Assembly (NCBI GenBank): GCA_002395965.1
Contig: DGVT01000032.1
Location: 1-5,583 of the forward strand
Source: Porphyromonadaceae bacterium UBA4277
Lineage (GTDB): Bacteria > Bacteroidota > Bacteroidia > Bacteroidales > Muribaculaceae
Direction of reading: 5' to 3'
DNA length: 5,583 bases
Position 1 is the stretch's first letter. Each line of letters opens with the position of its first letter. The notes under the pieces were generated by a model. That model saw nothing but the letters and a program-made list of their open reading frames with translations. It did not search any database and was not told the origin of the DNA. Positions 5,336 to 5,583 of the stretch are shown here, piece after piece. The translations under genes were made by a program, and so were the position numbers.

Positions 5336-5583
5336 TTCCCTTCCAATCGTTGACGTTTTTTTAAGTAAAAAAAGGCCGGATTTAACATCTGCTAACCGCT
5401 AATGAATTAGCCGAACTGCCACACCATCGAAAACCCGACAACCCTTAACTAATGCATAATATCAGGCACCTACAATCCCATCAGCAAGCTCCTTAAACGT
5501 AACCATCCGAAAAGAGCCGTATGGTCGATGAAAATTACAGCCGTGCTTGGTTAGAGCTCGGCTTTGCAGTTGTATGGCAGCAG
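5336..5583. other. No convincing gene; AT-rich intergenic sequence
   Basis: Upstream of the GT5-like promoter no complete gene is seen. The stretch holds a T7 and A7 run separated by four bases (5356-5373), which can pair, and an inverted repeat GCTAAT-GA-ATTAGC (5398-5411). On the minus strand the T-run follows CCGGCC but has no good stem. Two open frames reach the right edge: one on plus from 5521, listed separately, and one on minus ending at 5462 (about 40 codons) with no recognisable product. Confidence 0.5.
5521..5583 (+). CDS. Possible start of a gene running off the right edge
   Basis: An ATG at 5521 opens 21 codons to the edge of the window (MVDENYSRAWLELGFAVVWQ...). The frame is closed upstream at 5500, so this would be the first usable Met. 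The purine-rich GAAAAGAG lies about 5 bases upstream, though Bacteroidetes rely little on Shine-Dalgarno pairing. No TAnnTTTG promoter is visible before it. The minus strand is also open across this segment, so strand and reality are uncertain. The product is not recognised. Confidence 0.22.
   Translation, partial: MVDENYSRAWLELGFAVVWQQ

Noticed and set aside
5513..5523. Word GAGCCGTATGG shared with 4393-4403
   Set aside because: Eleven bases only, in unrelated contexts; flanks do not match, so coincidence is likely.
5462..5583. Minus-strand open frame reaching the right edge
   Set aside because: About 40 codons with no recognisable family, no good terminator after it, and a competing plus frame; not enough to call a gene.

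Overview
The window looks like chromosome of a Bacteroidales bacterium, probably a gut member near Muribaculaceae or Bacteroidaceae. The evidence is a DUF4270-type lipoprotein, a short GT5-like 'glycogen synthase' of the kind found in this order, a Bacteroides-type tyrosine recombinase, and two promoters of the TTTG / TAnnTTTG class. The family-level placement is inference. All confidently called genes lie on the minus strand.

Left part (1-1868): this looks like one end of an integrated mobile element. The tyrosine recombinase gene (403-1641) starts 227 bases from the 3' end of a tRNA-Pro(GGG) gene (1869-1943), the usual layout of an element that uses a tRNA 3' end as attachment site. Between them are three tandem 12-bp repeats that could be integrase arm-type sites, and a hairpin terminator next to the tRNA. 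Downstream of the integrase are its terminator and about 290 bases rich in hairpins, including two competing foldings. The rest of the element would lie beyond position 1, so neither its cargo nor its far end can be seen.

Middle (1944-2820): the tRNA has its own promoter-like sequence. Upstream of that is a single NUDIX hydrolase gene resembling ADP-ribose pyrophosphatase, with an intact Nudix box.

Right part (2812-5335): an apparent two-gene transcription unit. A good Bacteroidetes promoter (5303-5335) precedes the GT5-like gene (4347-5273). The DUF4270 lipoprotein gene (2893-4290) follows after 56 bases, and a strong intrinsic terminator (2812-2855) closes the unit. The GT5-like protein has only the N-terminal Rossmann half and lacks the substrate-binding motifs of real glycogen synthases, so it is probably not an ordinary synthase. 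It also carries a tandem 12-bp repeat that encodes an acidic GEEH linker.

The last 250 bases hold no convincing gene; a possible gene start at 5521 runs off the edge. No wholly new system is evident. The most interesting items are the degenerate GT5 protein paired with a possibly surface-exposed lipoprotein, and the structured DNA/RNA around the recombinase.
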